64,000 nucleotides of DNA from Mycobacterium persicum (GTDB lineage: Bacteria > Actinomycetota > Actinomycetes > Mycobacteriales > Mycobacteriaceae): NCBI RefSeq assembly GCF_002086675.1, contig NZ_MVIF01000008.1, forward strand, positions 32,276 through 96,275, in the 5' to 3' direction. Positions 43,419 to 52,439 of this stretch are shown in pieces. Positions within the stretch are counted from its first letter, which is position 1; each line of letters begins with the position of its first letter. The notes under the pieces are model-generated. The model ran no database searches, was not told the DNA's origin, and saw only the letters and a program-made list of their open reading frames with translations. The translations under genes and the position numbers were made by a program.

Positions 43419-44135
43419 GTGAACATCAGCAAAGCCATTGTCGGTGCAGCGATGGCCCCTGTCCGGGCCGGTGTCGCGGTGGCCGACGCCGGACTCGCCG
43501 TTGCGGCCATGGCGCTCGGGGCTGTGAAGCAGTCCTTGGGGGAGGAAGGCCCGAAGACCGTGGATCCGATTACCGACCTATTTCCGTTGCGCGGGGCGCT
43601 CGTTGGTGCCAACCGAGTTGCCGAATTAACCGAAAACGACCGGGCGATGGGGCGCGCTCTGGTCCGCGGCGGGCCGGCGGACAAGCTGATGCGCCCGGGT
43701 GGGGTTGTCGACCTGTTGACCGCGCCCGGCGGTTTACTCGATCGGGTGTCCGTTGAAGGAACCGCGCTAGAGCGGATCCTGGCGCCCGGTGGGCTCGCTG
43801 ATCGGCTGCTCGCCGAGGAGGGACCGTTAGAGCGGATGTTCGCCGAGGACGGCATTATCGAGCGGATGTTCGCCGAGGACGGCGTCATCGACAAGCTGCT
43901 GGCTAAGAATGGACCGCTCGAACAATTCACCGAAGCCGCTGAAATCCTGAGTCGGCTACAGCCCGCCGTGGAGAGGTTGACGCCCACCGCCGACACCCTC
44001 GAGTCGGCAGTCGATACCCTCAACAGGATGGTCAACTCGCTGAGTGGCATCACAGATCGCATTCCGCGGCGGCGGTCGACGCGGCCGACGGCGCGCTCGA
44101 AGCGCAATATGGACCAGGATGCCATCGATCAGTGA
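43419..44135 (+). CDS. Decapeptide-repeat protein of unknown function
   Basis: A 238-residue protein starting at GTG 43419. Residues ~5-35 are Ala/Val-rich and may be membrane-associated. Residues 84-173 are nine tandem 10-residue units of the form G-G-x-x-D/E-R/K-L-x-A-P/E (for example GGLADRLLAE, EGPLERMFAE, DGIIERMFAE, DGVIDKLLAK). A heptad-like helix (LQPAVERLTPTADTLESAVDTL) and a basic tail (RRRSTRPTARSKR) follow. Similar 'GGxLDRLLAE' proteins exist in mycobacteria, but their role is not known to me. It sits between unrelated genes. Confidence 0.8.
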   Translation: MNISKAIVGAAMAPVRAGVAVADAGLAVAAMALGAVKQSLGEEGPKTVDPITDLFPLRGALVGANRVAELTENDRAMGRALVRGGPADKLMRPGGVVDLLTAPGGLLDRVSVEGTALERILAPGGLADRLLAEEGPLERMFAEDGIIERMFAEDGVIDKLLAKNGPLEQFTEAAEILSRLQPAVERLTPTADTLESAVDTLNRMVNSLSGITDRIPRRRSTRPTARSKRNMDQDAIDQ

Positions 44136-44345
44136 GCCGAGCGGCTCACGGACTCACCACCGCTAAAGTATGGCGGCCGGCCCGCCACCCCGCTCAGACG
44201 CGGCAGCGGCATTTGCGGAGTTAGCCCCGGGCACCCTGGGCCAGACGCGCTTCGCGTGGCTTTGGCGGGATTTCTGAGCTTCATGGAAGGCGGCACGCTT
44301 GACGAACGAGCAGAGCAGCAGACGGGTAGAGTCCCGATACTGACA

Positions 44346-45560
44346 ATGACTGCCACCATCGACCCGGCCGAGTTCTTCGGCGACGCGGCCATCCAGGACC
44401 CTTACCCGCTGTATGCCCGGCTGCGGAGTGACGGCGGCGTTCATCGCGTCGGCGATTCCGAGTTCTATGTGGTCAGCAGCTGGGCGGCGATCACCGATGT
44501 GGTCAGCCGGCCCGAGGTCTTCTCGTCGAATCTGACCGCGACCATGACATTCACCCCTGCGGGTGGGGTCGTCCCGTTCCCGATGGACGGCGTGGGCGGC
44601 CGGACCCACATCCTGGTCACCGCCGACGACCCCGTGCACGCCTCGCACCGCAAGTTGATGGTCGGCCAGTTCACCGCCAAACGGGTGCAGGCGTTGCAGC
44701 CGCTGATCACTCGGGTATTCGAAACGCTCTGGGCCACAGCAGCTTACGACGGCACCATCGAGTGGATGGACGCCGTCGCCAACCGGTTGCCGATGAGCGT
44801 TGTCGCCGACCTGATCGGTGTCCCCGAGGCCGATGCCGACCAGCTGGCGCGGTGGGGTTATGCCAGCACCCAGCTGCTCGACGGGCTGATGTCGGTCGAC
44901 GAGCTGGCCGCGTCGATGGCCGCGATTGGCGAGTTGAGCGCCTACATTACGACACGTCTGCGGCTGGCCGCGACCAGCCCGCGTGATGACCTGATGGCTG
45001 TGCTGGCGAAGGCGTGCGCGGCCGGCGAACTCGACGCCTTCACCGCACAGCTGATCCTGGTCTCGCTGTTCAGCGCTGGCGGGGAGTCGACGGCATCGCT
45101 GCTGGGCACCGCGGTGGCCATTCTGTCCACCGATGCGGCGCTGCAGCGGCGGCTCCGCGACCAGCCGGATCTGCTCGGTGTCTTCATCGAGGAGACCCTG
45201 CGGCTGGAGCCGCCGTTCCGCGCGCACTACCGCCATGTCCTGGGCGACACCGAACTCGCGGGTGCCGCGCTGCCGAGGAACTCCCGGGTGCTGCTGCTGT
45301 GGGGCGCGGCGAACCGCGATCCCGCCCATTTCGAGGCGCCGGACAAATTCCGGCTGGACCGTCCGATTAGCAAGGGGCACATGAGCTTCGGCAAAGGCAT
45401 CCACTTCTGCCTGGGGGCGCCGCTGGCGCGGCTCGAGGCGGCGACCGTGCTGCGGATGCTGCTGGACCGCACCGAGTGGTTCGAGGCCGCCGACGTCGGC
45501 CCGTGGCTACCCAGCGTGCTGGCGCGCCGGCGGGAGTTCCTGCGGTTGACCCTCGGCTGA
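44346..45560 (+). CDS. Cytochrome P450, CYP144-like
   Basis: A 404-residue P450. It follows M. tuberculosis CYP144 (Rv1777) closely as I recall it: SNLTATMTFTPAGG, ANRLPMSVVADLIGVP, WGYASTQLLDGL, SLFSAGGESTASLLG (I helix 244-249), ETLR (283-286) and SFGKGIHFCLG with Cys355. CYP144's natural substrate is unknown. The start at 44346 matches the short CYP144 form (MT-first); the frame extends 30 codons upstream. Confidence 0.9.
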   Translation: MTATIDPAEFFGDAAIQDPYPLYARLRSDGGVHRVGDSEFYVVSSWAAITDVVSRPEVFSSNLTATMTFTPAGGVVPFPMDGVGGRTHILVTADDPVHASHRKLMVGQFTAKRVQALQPLITRVFETLWATAAYDGTIEWMDAVANRLPMSVVADLIGVPEADADQLARWGYASTQLLDGLMSVDELAASMAAIGELSAYITTRLRLAATSPRDDLMAVLAKACAAGELDAFTAQLILVSLFSAGGESTASLLGTAVAILSTDAALQRRLRDQPDLLGVFIEETLRLEPPFRAHYRHVLGDTELAGAALPRNSRVLLLWGAANRDPAHFEAPDKFRLDRPISKGHMSFGKGIHFCLGAPLARLEAATVLRMLLDRTEWFEAADVGPWLPSVLARRREFLRLTLG

Positions 45561-45593
45561 CGTCGGCGGGGCGCGTCCCGCCGGCGTCGAGCC

Positions 45594-46626
45594 TCAGGAA
45601 CCGGTAACCATGACTTTCCCGCACTCGCGGCTCTGGGTGAGCAGCTCGAATGCCGCCTCGGCCCGGTCGAGTGGGAAGCGGTGGGTGATCAGTGCCGAGA
45701 GGTCCCGCCGGGCCAGCAGGTCGACCGCATCCTCGAACCGAGTCGGATATTCCATGGAGCCGCGGATGGTCAACTCCTTCATCAGCACACTGAGGAAGTT
45801 GACCGGTACCGCCTGATAGTGCAACGCCACCACGCTGATCCGCGCACCGGGCCCGGCCCGGTCGATGATGTCGGTGAGCACCGGGTCCGACCCGGACGCC
45901 TCGATGAAGGCGTCGGTGGCCGGTGCGCGTCCGTAGGGCAGCGATCGGGTTCCGTGCAGGCGTCCCCGTTCGCGCCACACCTTCGTCTGGTTCGGATCAA
46001 TTGCCGCCGACGCGCCGAGGAGCTCGGCGAGCCGCCGTCGCTTGGCCGACGGATCCACCCCGACGATCCCGCTCAGTCCACGGTCCGCCAGGGTGGTGAT
46101 CGCAGCCAACCGATTGGGCCGCAACCGAACACCGCGGCAGTGTCAGCGGGAGAGACATCGGCCTGCTCGGCGGCGTGCATTCCCACCGCGACCGGTTCCG
46201 TCAGGGCCGCGACATCCATCGCCATGCCGTCGGGAATCCCGATGAGCCGTCCTCCGGCCGCGGCCTCCCGGACCAGCACCACATCGGCCAGGCCGCCGAC
46301 GGCGCTGCCCCGCCGATCCGGCCCAATACATCGTTGCCGGGATGGACCACAACCCGCTGGCCCGGTGCCAGCCCGGCGACCTCGGCCCCGACCTGCCGCA
46401 CCACCCCGGCAAACTCATGCCCGAGTGGCATCGGCGCCCCGCCCGGTCCGGCGAGTCCGCCGAGGCGGATGTAGGTGAGGTCGCTACCACAGATGCCGCA
46501 GGCGTGGACCTCCACGAGAGCGTCCCGCGGACCGCAGGGCGCCAAGTCCACGCGATCGAGCGATATGCTCCCCGGCGAATGGACGCGAACCTGCCGGGTA
46601 GTGGGTAATGGTGGCACGGACGTCAT
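45594..46626 (-). pseudogene. Zinc-dependent alcohol dehydrogenase with two frameshifts
   Basis: Three overlapping frames together make one medium-chain dehydrogenase. The N-terminal piece has the catalytic zinc site (ACGICGSDL, GHEFAGVV); near 46303-46325 the frame changes to ADVVLVREAAAGGRLIGIPDG...FGCGPIG; near 46105-46115 it changes again to LAAITTLADRGLSGIVGVDPS and runs to GKVMVTGS at the C-terminus. Neither shift looks programmed. The intact gene would be a ~340-residue threonine/sorbitol-dehydrogenase-like enzyme. Confidence 0.8.
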
Positions 46627-46790
46627 GCGCCCGCGAGACTATGCGCAACGCTGTCGCCGGACAAGGTCCGTCTGGTGTCCGGGGAACGGGGTCGGAACCG
46701 CGCTGCCCCGGATCAACGGTCCCCCCAATCTGCGCTCCATCCGGGTTGGCGGCTGCGGTGCTGCCCGGAACGGTGCCGGCAGCGAAATCC

Positions 46791-46804
46791 TGCTGTATAC
46801 AGCA
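46791..46804. promoter_or_regulatory. Palindromic operator before vapB
   Basis: TGCTGTATACAGCA is a perfect 14-base palindrome, 27 bases upstream of the antitoxin ATG. VapB dimers normally bind such a site and repress the pair. Confidence 0.7.
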
Positions 46805-46831
46805 TCTCGCGAACTGACGTATGTTCGGAGC

Positions 46832-47053
46832 ATGAAGCGACTCCAGATCTACATCGAGGAGGAGATGGACCGAGCGCTAGGAGTCGAGGCACGACGTACG
46901 CGGAAGTCGAAAGCGGCGCTTATCCGAGAGTACGTGGCCGAACGCCTCCGACAACCTGGTCCAGATCCGGTCGATGCCTTCATCGGATCGTTCGACGGGG
47001 GAGCCGACTTGTCTGCATCCGTTGACGATGTGCTGTACGGAAAGCGCGAATGA
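46832..47053 (+). CDS. CopG/VapB-type antitoxin
   Basis: A 73-residue ribbon-helix-helix protein: MKRLQIYIEEEMDRALGVEARRTRKSKAALIREYVAERL, then an acidic C-terminal tail (DPVDAFIGSFDGGADLSASVDDVLY) that would wrap the toxin. The ATG at 46832 follows TTCGGAG. It overlaps vapC by four bases (ATGA). Confidence 0.87.
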   Translation: MKRLQIYIEEEMDRALGVEARRTRKSKAALIREYVAERLRQPGPDPVDAFIGSFDGGADLSASVDDVLYGKRE

Positions 47054-47442
47054 TCTTCGCTGACACATCCTTTTGGGCGGCGCTGGGCAACGCCAAAGAT
47101 GCCCGGCACGAGATCGCGAAGAATCTGTGTGCCAGCAAGCCACCAGTTGTTCTGACCTCTAACCACGTCTTGGGCGAGACCTGGACACTGCTGAACCGCC
47201 GCAGAGGTCATCGGGCCGCCGTCGGCGCCGCCGCGATCCGCTTCAGCGCGGTCGTTCGCGTCGAGCACATCACCGCCGATCTCGAGGAACAGGCTTGGGA
47301 CTGGCTGGCCCGGCATGACGAGCGAGAGTACTCGTTCGTGGACGCGACGAGTTTCGCACTGATGCGCAGGAAAGGCATCCGTAATGCATATGCATTCGAC
47401 GATGATTTCAGCGCAGCCGGATTCGTCGAACTAAGACCGTGA
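47050..47442 (+). CDS. VapC-type PIN-domain toxin
   Basis: A 130-residue PIN-domain ribonuclease: Asp5 in MIFADTSFWAALGN, Glu in NHVLGETWTLLNRR, and YSFVDATSFALMRRKGIRNAYAFDDDF with the closing Asp residues. Overlap with vapB shows a complete, co-translated pair. This subgroup includes toxins that cut rRNA or tRNA. Confidence 0.9.
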   Translation: MIFADTSFWAALGNAKDARHEIAKNLCASKPPVVLTSNHVLGETWTLLNRRRGHRAAVGAAAIRFSAVVRVEHITADLEEQAWDWLARHDEREYSFVDATSFALMRRKGIRNAYAFDDDFSAAGFVELRP

Positions 47443-47628
47443 ATGCCGGTCGTCTCGAATTTCGAATCGCGAGAAAGCCAGATCCCCCTCCGCCGGCGAC
47501 GTGCCAGTCGCGGAAGACGCGGCGACGGGTGAGAAAAGCTCGGGTGACCCGTTACGAGATAGATGGGCGCCCGCAGCCGTCGTCGAGGATTGGCGTTTCT
47601 TACGTCGCGGCACTATTTTACTGGCGTG

Positions 47629-48636
47629 ATGTCAATAGCTGCAGGTGCTGTCGCTCGGTGGATCACCCCTTTTGTGGCGGTTGCGGCCGTTGCCGGCCTG
47701 GTTTCTGCCGGTGCCGTGCATGTCGGTGCCGCCCCTGAGGTGCGTCTGGTCGATGCGGGAAACCCGCTGGCTGGACAGCCTTTCTACGTGGACCCGGCGT
47801 CGGCGGCCATGGCCGCCGCGCGCAACGCCAATCCGCCGAGTCCGCAGCTGACCGCCGTCGCCAATACCCCGCAGGCGTACTGGCTTGACCAGGCATTTCC
47901 AGCCGGTTCGGTAGGCGCGAGGGTCGCCGGATACACCGGCGCGGCACAGGCTGCCGGCAGCGTGCCGATTTTCGCGCTCTACGGAATTCCGCATCGCGAC
48001 TGCGGTAGTTACGCGTCCGGCGGGTTCGCGTCGGGGGCGGACTACCGCCAGTGGATCGACAGCATTTCGTCCGGCCTGGGCGGCTCGCCGGCGGCGATCA
48101 TCGTCGAACCCGATGCACTCGACATGGCCGACTGCCTGTCGGCTGACCAGCGCCAGGAACGCTTCGATCTGATCCGCTACGCGGTGGACACCCTGACCCG
48201 CGATCCGGCCGCGGCCGTATATGTCGACGGCGGACATTCGCGGTGGTTGAGTGCCGAGGAAATCGCCGCCAGGCTCAACCAGGCCGGTGTCGGCCATGCT
48301 CGAGGGTTCAGTCTCAACGTCTCGAACTTTTTCAGCACCGACGAGGAAATCGGTTACGGCGAGGCGATTTCGGGGATGACGAACGGTGCACACTACGTGA
48401 TCGACACCTCGCGCAACGGCGCCGGACCTGCGCCCGACTCCGCACTGAGCTGGTGCAACCCCGGCGGGCGTGCTCTCGGCACCCCGCCCACCACGGCGAC
48501 TGCGGGCGCGCACGCCGACGCCTATCTGTGGGTCAAACGTCCCGGCGAATCCGACGGATCATGCAACGGGGGCCCTTCGGCGGGTCACTTCGTGAGCCAG
48601 TACGCCATCGATCTCGCCCAAAACGCGGGCCAATAG
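47629..48636 (+). CDS. Secreted glycoside hydrolase family 6 (CelA1-like cellulase)
   Basis: A 335-residue exported protein. Residues 1-35 are a signal peptide (hydrophobic ITPFVAVAAVAGLVSAGAV). The catalytic part has PIFALYGIPHRDCG, IIVEPDALDMADC (the family's proton-donor Asp), YVDGGHSRWL, NVSNFF and a closing AYLWVKRPGESDGSC segment, all GH6 hallmarks. M. tuberculosis has a GH6 enzyme at Rv0062. It hydrolyses beta-1,4-glucan from the non-reducing end or internally. No carbohydrate-binding module is attached. The start ATG at 47629 fits the signal peptide. Confidence 0.9.
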   Translation: MSIAAGAVARWITPFVAVAAVAGLVSAGAVHVGAAPEVRLVDAGNPLAGQPFYVDPASAAMAAARNANPPSPQLTAVANTPQAYWLDQAFPAGSVGARVAGYTGAAQAAGSVPIFALYGIPHRDCGSYASGGFASGADYRQWIDSISSGLGGSPAAIIVEPDALDMADCLSADQRQERFDLIRYAVDTLTRDPAAAVYVDGGHSRWLSAEEIAARLNQAGVGHARGFSLNVSNFFSTDEEIGYGEAISGMTNGAHYVIDTSRNGAGPAPDSALSWCNPGGRALGTPPTTATAGAHADAYLWVKRPGESDGSCNGGPSAGHFVSQYAIDLAQNAGQ

Positions 48637-48824
48637 GACCACCCGGGTAGCGCGCGGTCACTGTACCCGTGGGTGGTCAGGCGCGACGATACGGCCGAGT
48701 CAGCGTCGACCGGGAAACGTCGAAGAAGGCGGCCGTTCAGCAAGCGGCGGTTGGCCGAGGGTCGCAACAAGCGTTTCGGGGACCTATCCGTGGGACGGCG
48801 TGGACATTGGATTAGCGTGGCCAG

Positions 48825-49994
48825 GTGCTGGGTACGGTCGCGGTGGAGAATTACCGCTCGCTGCGCCAGCTGGTCGTTCCGTTACGCCAGCTCAACGTCG
48901 TAACCGGTGCCAACGGCACCGGCAAGTCCAACCTGTATCGAGCGTTGCGCCTGCTGGCGGACTCGGCCCGCAACGGCGCGGTGGCTGCGCTGGCCCGCGA
49001 AGGCGGGTTGCGCTCAACGATATGGGCCGGGCCGGCGGTGATCGGTAAGTCGGTGCGCCAAGGGCGTCATCGGGTTCAGGGCACGGTGCGAACGGAGTCG
49101 GTCAGCCTGAAGCTGGGCTTTGCCGGTGACGAATTCGGCTATGCACTGGACCTCGGACTGCCCACTGCCACGCGCACGGAGTTCGGGCTCGATCCGGAGG
49201 TCAAAGTCGAGGCGCTGTGGGTCGGTCCGGTGTGGCGCCCCGCCACGGTGATTGCTCAGCGCGGTGGCCCGACCGCACGGGTGCGAGACGGTGACGGTGG
49301 CTGGCATGTGATCGCCGACGTGCTGCGGCCTTTCGACTCGATGCTCAGTGAGCTGGCTGACCCGGTGCGGGCGCCGGAGTTGATGCAGCTGCGGGAGCGG
49401 ATGCGCAACTGGCGGTTTTACGACCAGCTGCGCACCGACACCGACGCGCCCGCGCGGCAACCCCGAATCGGCACGCGCACACCGGTATTGGGTAACGACG
49501 GTGCGGATTTGGCCGCAGCCTTGCAAACGATTCGAGAGATCGGCGACGATGAGGCGCTCAGTGATGCCGTCGAACGCGCGTTTCCGGGCAGCAGTGTCGA
49601 TATCCGCAATGCCGAGGGCCGCTTCGAACTCGTGCTGCACCAGCCCGGGATGCTGCGGCCACTGGGCGCTGCCGAGTTGTCCGACGGCACACTGCGATAT
49701 CTGCTTTGGGCCGCAGCCCTGCTGACGCCACGTCCACCTCAGCTGCTGGTGCTCAACGAACCCGAGACCAGCTTGCACCCCGAGTTGTTGCCCGCCTTGG
49801 CATCGTTGATCGCCACCGCGTCCGAGCACAGCCAAATTGTCGTCGTCACCCACTCCGAGCCGCTTGTCGCGACCCTGCAACAGGCCGCGGACGTGCACAC
49901 CGTCCGTCTGACCAAAGAACTCGGCGAGACCCGCATTGCCGGCCAGCGTCTGCTCGACCAACCGCCATGGCATTGGCCGCCGCGCTACCGCTAG
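48825..49994 (+). CDS. AAA-type ATPase (RecF/OLD-like, AAA_21)
   Basis: A 389-residue ATPase. Walker A is GANGTGKSN (about 28-36) after VENYRSLRQLVVPL; the ABC-like signature is ELSDGTLRYLLWAAALL, Walker B is LLVLNEPETSLHPELLP, and VVVTHSEPLVATL is the switch/His loop. Such proteins act as SMC-like ATPases in DNA repair, or partner with nucleases in defence. No nuclease (TOPRIM) domain is attached. The gene starts with GTG and converges on the Cys-repeat protein. Confidence 0.87.
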   Translation: MLGTVAVENYRSLRQLVVPLRQLNVVTGANGTGKSNLYRALRLLADSARNGAVAALAREGGLRSTIWAGPAVIGKSVRQGRHRVQGTVRTESVSLKLGFAGDEFGYALDLGLPTATRTEFGLDPEVKVEALWVGPVWRPATVIAQRGGPTARVRDGDGGWHVIADVLRPFDSMLSELADPVRAPELMQLRERMRNWRFYDQLRTDTDAPARQPRIGTRTPVLGNDGADLAAALQTIREIGDDEALSDAVERAFPGSSVDIRNAEGRFELVLHQPGMLRPLGAAELSDGTLRYLLWAAALLTPRPPQLLVLNEPETSLHPELLPALASLIATASEHSQIVVVTHSEPLVATLQQAADVHTVRLTKELGETRIAGQRLLDQPPWHWPPRYR

Positions 49995-49996
49995 AG

Positions 49997-50437
49997 CTAG
50001 CCTCGGTTGCTACCACCGGCCTGCACGTGAATGTTCCTGGCGCCCTTGGCGTTGCGCAGGCCGGAGCAGTTCACGCAGCCGACGCAGCCGACACAGTCGG
50101 TACAACGCACACATCCGACACAGGCCACGCACCGGGCGCAGGCGACGCATGCCAAGCATGCCACGCATTCCCGGACGGCTATGCACAGCACACTCAGCGC
50201 GCTGGCAATCACCGCGACACTGCCCGCGATAGCCGCCGACCCGGCGACCGCGACACTACCCGCGGTGGCGACCGAACCCGCCACTGCGACACTGCCCGCG
50301 GTTGCCCCCGACCCGGCGACGGCGGCGCTCCCGGCGGTCGCGATGGAGCCCGCGACGGCCACACTGTCGCTACTGGCCAGCGAACCGACGATGGTGTCAG
50401 TGTCGGCGGTGACCGCCGAGTCCCAGGGAATTACCAT
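49997..50437 (-). CDS. Hexapeptide-repeat/Cys-x-x-repeat protein
   Basis: A 146-residue protein of two repeat blocks. Residues ~25-78 are nine six-residue units (SVAVAG, SIATAG, SAAVAG and so on). Residues 91-124 are twelve consecutive triplets beginning with Cys (Cys91, 94, 97 ... 124), preceded by Cys85. The tail is SGLRNAKGARNIHV. The periods of 6 and 3 suggest one continuous beta-helix in which the Cys faces line up; metal binding or cross-linking would follow (inference). I recall related Cys-triplet proteins in mycobacteria but no function. The other strand is also open here but is judged a shadow. It is 3 bases from the end of the ATPase gene. Confidence 0.75.
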   Translation of the reverse strand: MVIPWDSAVTADTDTIVGSLASSDSVAVAGSIATAGSAAVAGSGATAGSVAVAGSVATAGSVAVAGSAAIAGSVAVIASALSVLCIAVRECVACLACVACARCVACVGCVRCTDCVGCVGCVNCSGLRNAKGARNIHVQAGGSNRG

Positions 50438-50652
50438 GCGCCCATCTTCGCAGTTACCTTCCCGCTGCGGTGCCGCTCGGGACCTTCGACCCCTGCACAC
50501 GCGTGACGTTGGACTGGCGAGGTGGCTGAAGCCGACCGTAGCGTGACCGCAGCGATCGACGGGGAGAGGCAGGCTCCGGGTTCTTCGCTAGCACACAACC
50601 GCAGCCCTACCACCGCGTTAAGCAGCAGCGCGTGTTCCCGATCCCGCCGCAC

Positions 50653-51567
50653 CTACCGCCGCTGGGGGACCGGTATCCGAGCCAGGTCCTCCGCGATGAC
50701 CAGGTCGCCATCGAAAACCTCAGCCGCCTCGTCGCGGTAACACCGGGCGTCGGGGTAGCGCTGGGAGAAGTGCGTCAGCACCAGCCGCCGTACCCCGCAC
50801 TCTGCTGCCACCCGCGCCGCCTGCCGCGCGGTCAGATGCCCGTAATGTGCGGCCAAGTCCGAGTCCTCGCTCAGGAAGGTCGCCTCGATCACCAATAGGT
50901 CCACGCCCTCAGCCAGAGCGTAGACCGCGTCGCACAACCGGGTATCCATCACGAAGGCGAATCGCTGGCCACGGCGTGCCTCACTGACTTCTGACAAATC
51001 GACGGTGCGCCCGTCGATGTGGACCGACCCGGCCCGGTGCAACTCGCCCACCGCGGGCCCGGCGATGCCAAAGCGCGCCAGCAGTTCGGGCACGAACCGT
51101 CGACCGTCGGGCTCGATCAGTCGGTAGCCGATCGCGTCGACGGAATGATCGAGCTTTCGTGCTTCCAAGACTCCGAACGCTCCCGTCGCCACCGGGCCGT
51201 CTGCGGCAACCGGCTCTGCATGCACGTTGGCGCGGTCGTGGAAAATGCAGGCGTGGTGCAGCCGCGCGAAGAACTGTCGCCCCGAGGCCGGGAAGTAGGC
51301 GTGCACCCGGTGTTGTGCGTCGTCGAGCGAGAGCCGTTGCACCACGCCGGGCACGCCCAGGCAGTGGTCGCCGTGAAAGTGCGTAAGACATAGCCGCGTC
51401 ACGGCGGTGAGGGGCACACCGGCGAGCAGCATTTGCCGTTGAGTCCCCTCGCCGGGGTCGAACAGCAGCCGCTCCTCGTCCCAGCGCAGCAGATAGCCGT
51501 TGTGATTGCGGTGCCGGGTAGGCACCTGACTCGAGGTGCCGAGCACAATCAGCTCCCGGACTGACAC
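50653..51567 (-). CDS. rnz: Ribonuclease Z (tRNA 3'-processing metallo-beta-lactamase)
   Basis: A 304-residue enzyme with the RNase Z plan: [17 protein letters not shown] at the N-terminus, the zinc motif [20 protein letters not shown] with a metal Asp, [22 protein letters not shown] and LTHFSQRY. It removes the 3' trailer from tRNA precursors, mainly those without encoded CCA. It is on the opposite strand from the Nudix gene, with which it shares a ~88-base divergent spacer. Confidence 0.92.
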   Translation of the reverse strand: MSVRELIVLGTSSQVPTRHRNHNGYLLRWDEERLLFDPGEGTQRQMLLAGVPLTAVTRLCLTHFHGDHCLGVPGVVQRLSLDDAQHRVHAYFPASGRQFFARLHHACIFHDRANVHAEPVAADGPVATGAFGVLEARKLDHSVDAIGYRLIEPDGRRFVPELLARFGIAGPAVGELHRAGSVHIDGRTVDLSEVSEARRGQRFAFVMDTRLCDAVYALAEGVDLLVIEATFLSEDSDLAAHYGHLTARQAARVAAECGVRRLVLTHFSQRYPDARCYRDEAAEVFDGDLVIAEDLARIPVPQRR

Positions 51568-51655
51568 AGTCCGAGACTACGGCCCGCTAAGAATTTCGTC
51601 GCCCGCCGCAGGCAGAAGCTGGTGACATCCGGCGTCCTCGTCCTATCGTCGAGCC

Positions 51656-52375
51656 GTGACGATCAGCTACGACGACGCGTTACGGGAGCAGATCCGGGTA
51701 CACCTGGCCGGCCACGACCGCCGCGCGGTGACCGACCCGACCAAGCGCCACGCTGCCGTCGCGGTGCTGCTGGTCGACTCCGAGGTCGGTGAGGACGGGG
51801 TGGATCCGGTGCCGGCGGACGAGCGGATCGCCGGCTGGCCACCGCCCGAGTACGGCCTTGACGCCCGGATGGTAGACGCGTCTGGCGGCGCCGCTTTTCT
51901 CTTGTGCCGCAGAGCATCTCGCCTCACTTCGCATGCCGCGCAGTGGGCGCTGCCCGGAGGCCGGGTGGATCGGGGGGAAAGCGCGGTCGATGCCGCACTG
52001 CGGGAACTCGACGAAGAGGTCGGCATCCGATTGTCCGACTCGACGGTGCTCGGCCTGCTCGACGACTACCCGACGCGGTCCGGATACGTCATCACCCCGG
52101 TGGTGATCTGGGGTGGCGGGCGGCTGCAGCCCCGCCCCGCGCCCGACGAGGTGATGGCGGTGTACCGGGTGGGGCTTCACCAACTGCAGCGCGACGACTC
52201 GCCGCGATTCATCACGATCCCGGAGAGCCCGCGGCCGGTCGTGCAAATCCCGTTGGGCAACCACCTGATCCACGCGCCCACGGGTGCGGTGCTGCTGCAA
52301 CTGCGGTGGCTTGGCCTGGAAGGCCGCCCCGATCCGGTCGACGAGTTCGAGCAACCGGTATTCGCCTGGAAGTAG
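51656..52375 (+). CDS. Nudix hydrolase
   Basis: A 239-residue Nudix protein. The Nudix box is complete: GGRVDRGESAVDAALRELDEEVGI (G-x5-E-x7-REUxEExGU). WALPGG before it and the overall layout are like CoA-pyrophosphatase relatives, but a UPF0035 motif is not evident. It hydrolyses a nucleoside diphosphate linked to another group. The GTG start is used; no ATG is near. Confidence 0.88.
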   Translation: MTISYDDALREQIRVHLAGHDRRAVTDPTKRHAAVAVLLVDSEVGEDGVDPVPADERIAGWPPPEYGLDARMVDASGGAAFLLCRRASRLTSHAAQWALPGGRVDRGESAVDAALRELDEEVGIRLSDSTVLGLLDDYPTRSGYVITPVVIWGGGRLQPRPAPDEVMAVYRVGLHQLQRDDSPRFITIPESPRPVVQIPLGNHLIHAPTGAVLLQLRWLGLEGRPDPVDEFEQPVFAWK

Positions 52376-52439
52376 GAGGCACGCCGGCGATCGCCTGAAA
52401 TCCGTGGTCGCCCTGAGGATTGCGAGCCCGGGGTTTGCC

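Noticed and set aside
50040..50370. Short tandem DNA repeats that could suggest a CRISPR array
   Set aside because: The units are 9 and 18 bases, in frame with the protein repeats, and have no unique spacers between identical repeats.
50031..50546. A plus-strand protein of Pro/Ala/Thr repeats opposite the Cys-repeat gene
   Set aside because: The repeats follow from the minus-strand coding repeats; the minus-strand product resembles known mycobacterial Cys-triplet proteins and has the sensible start. Not fully excluded.
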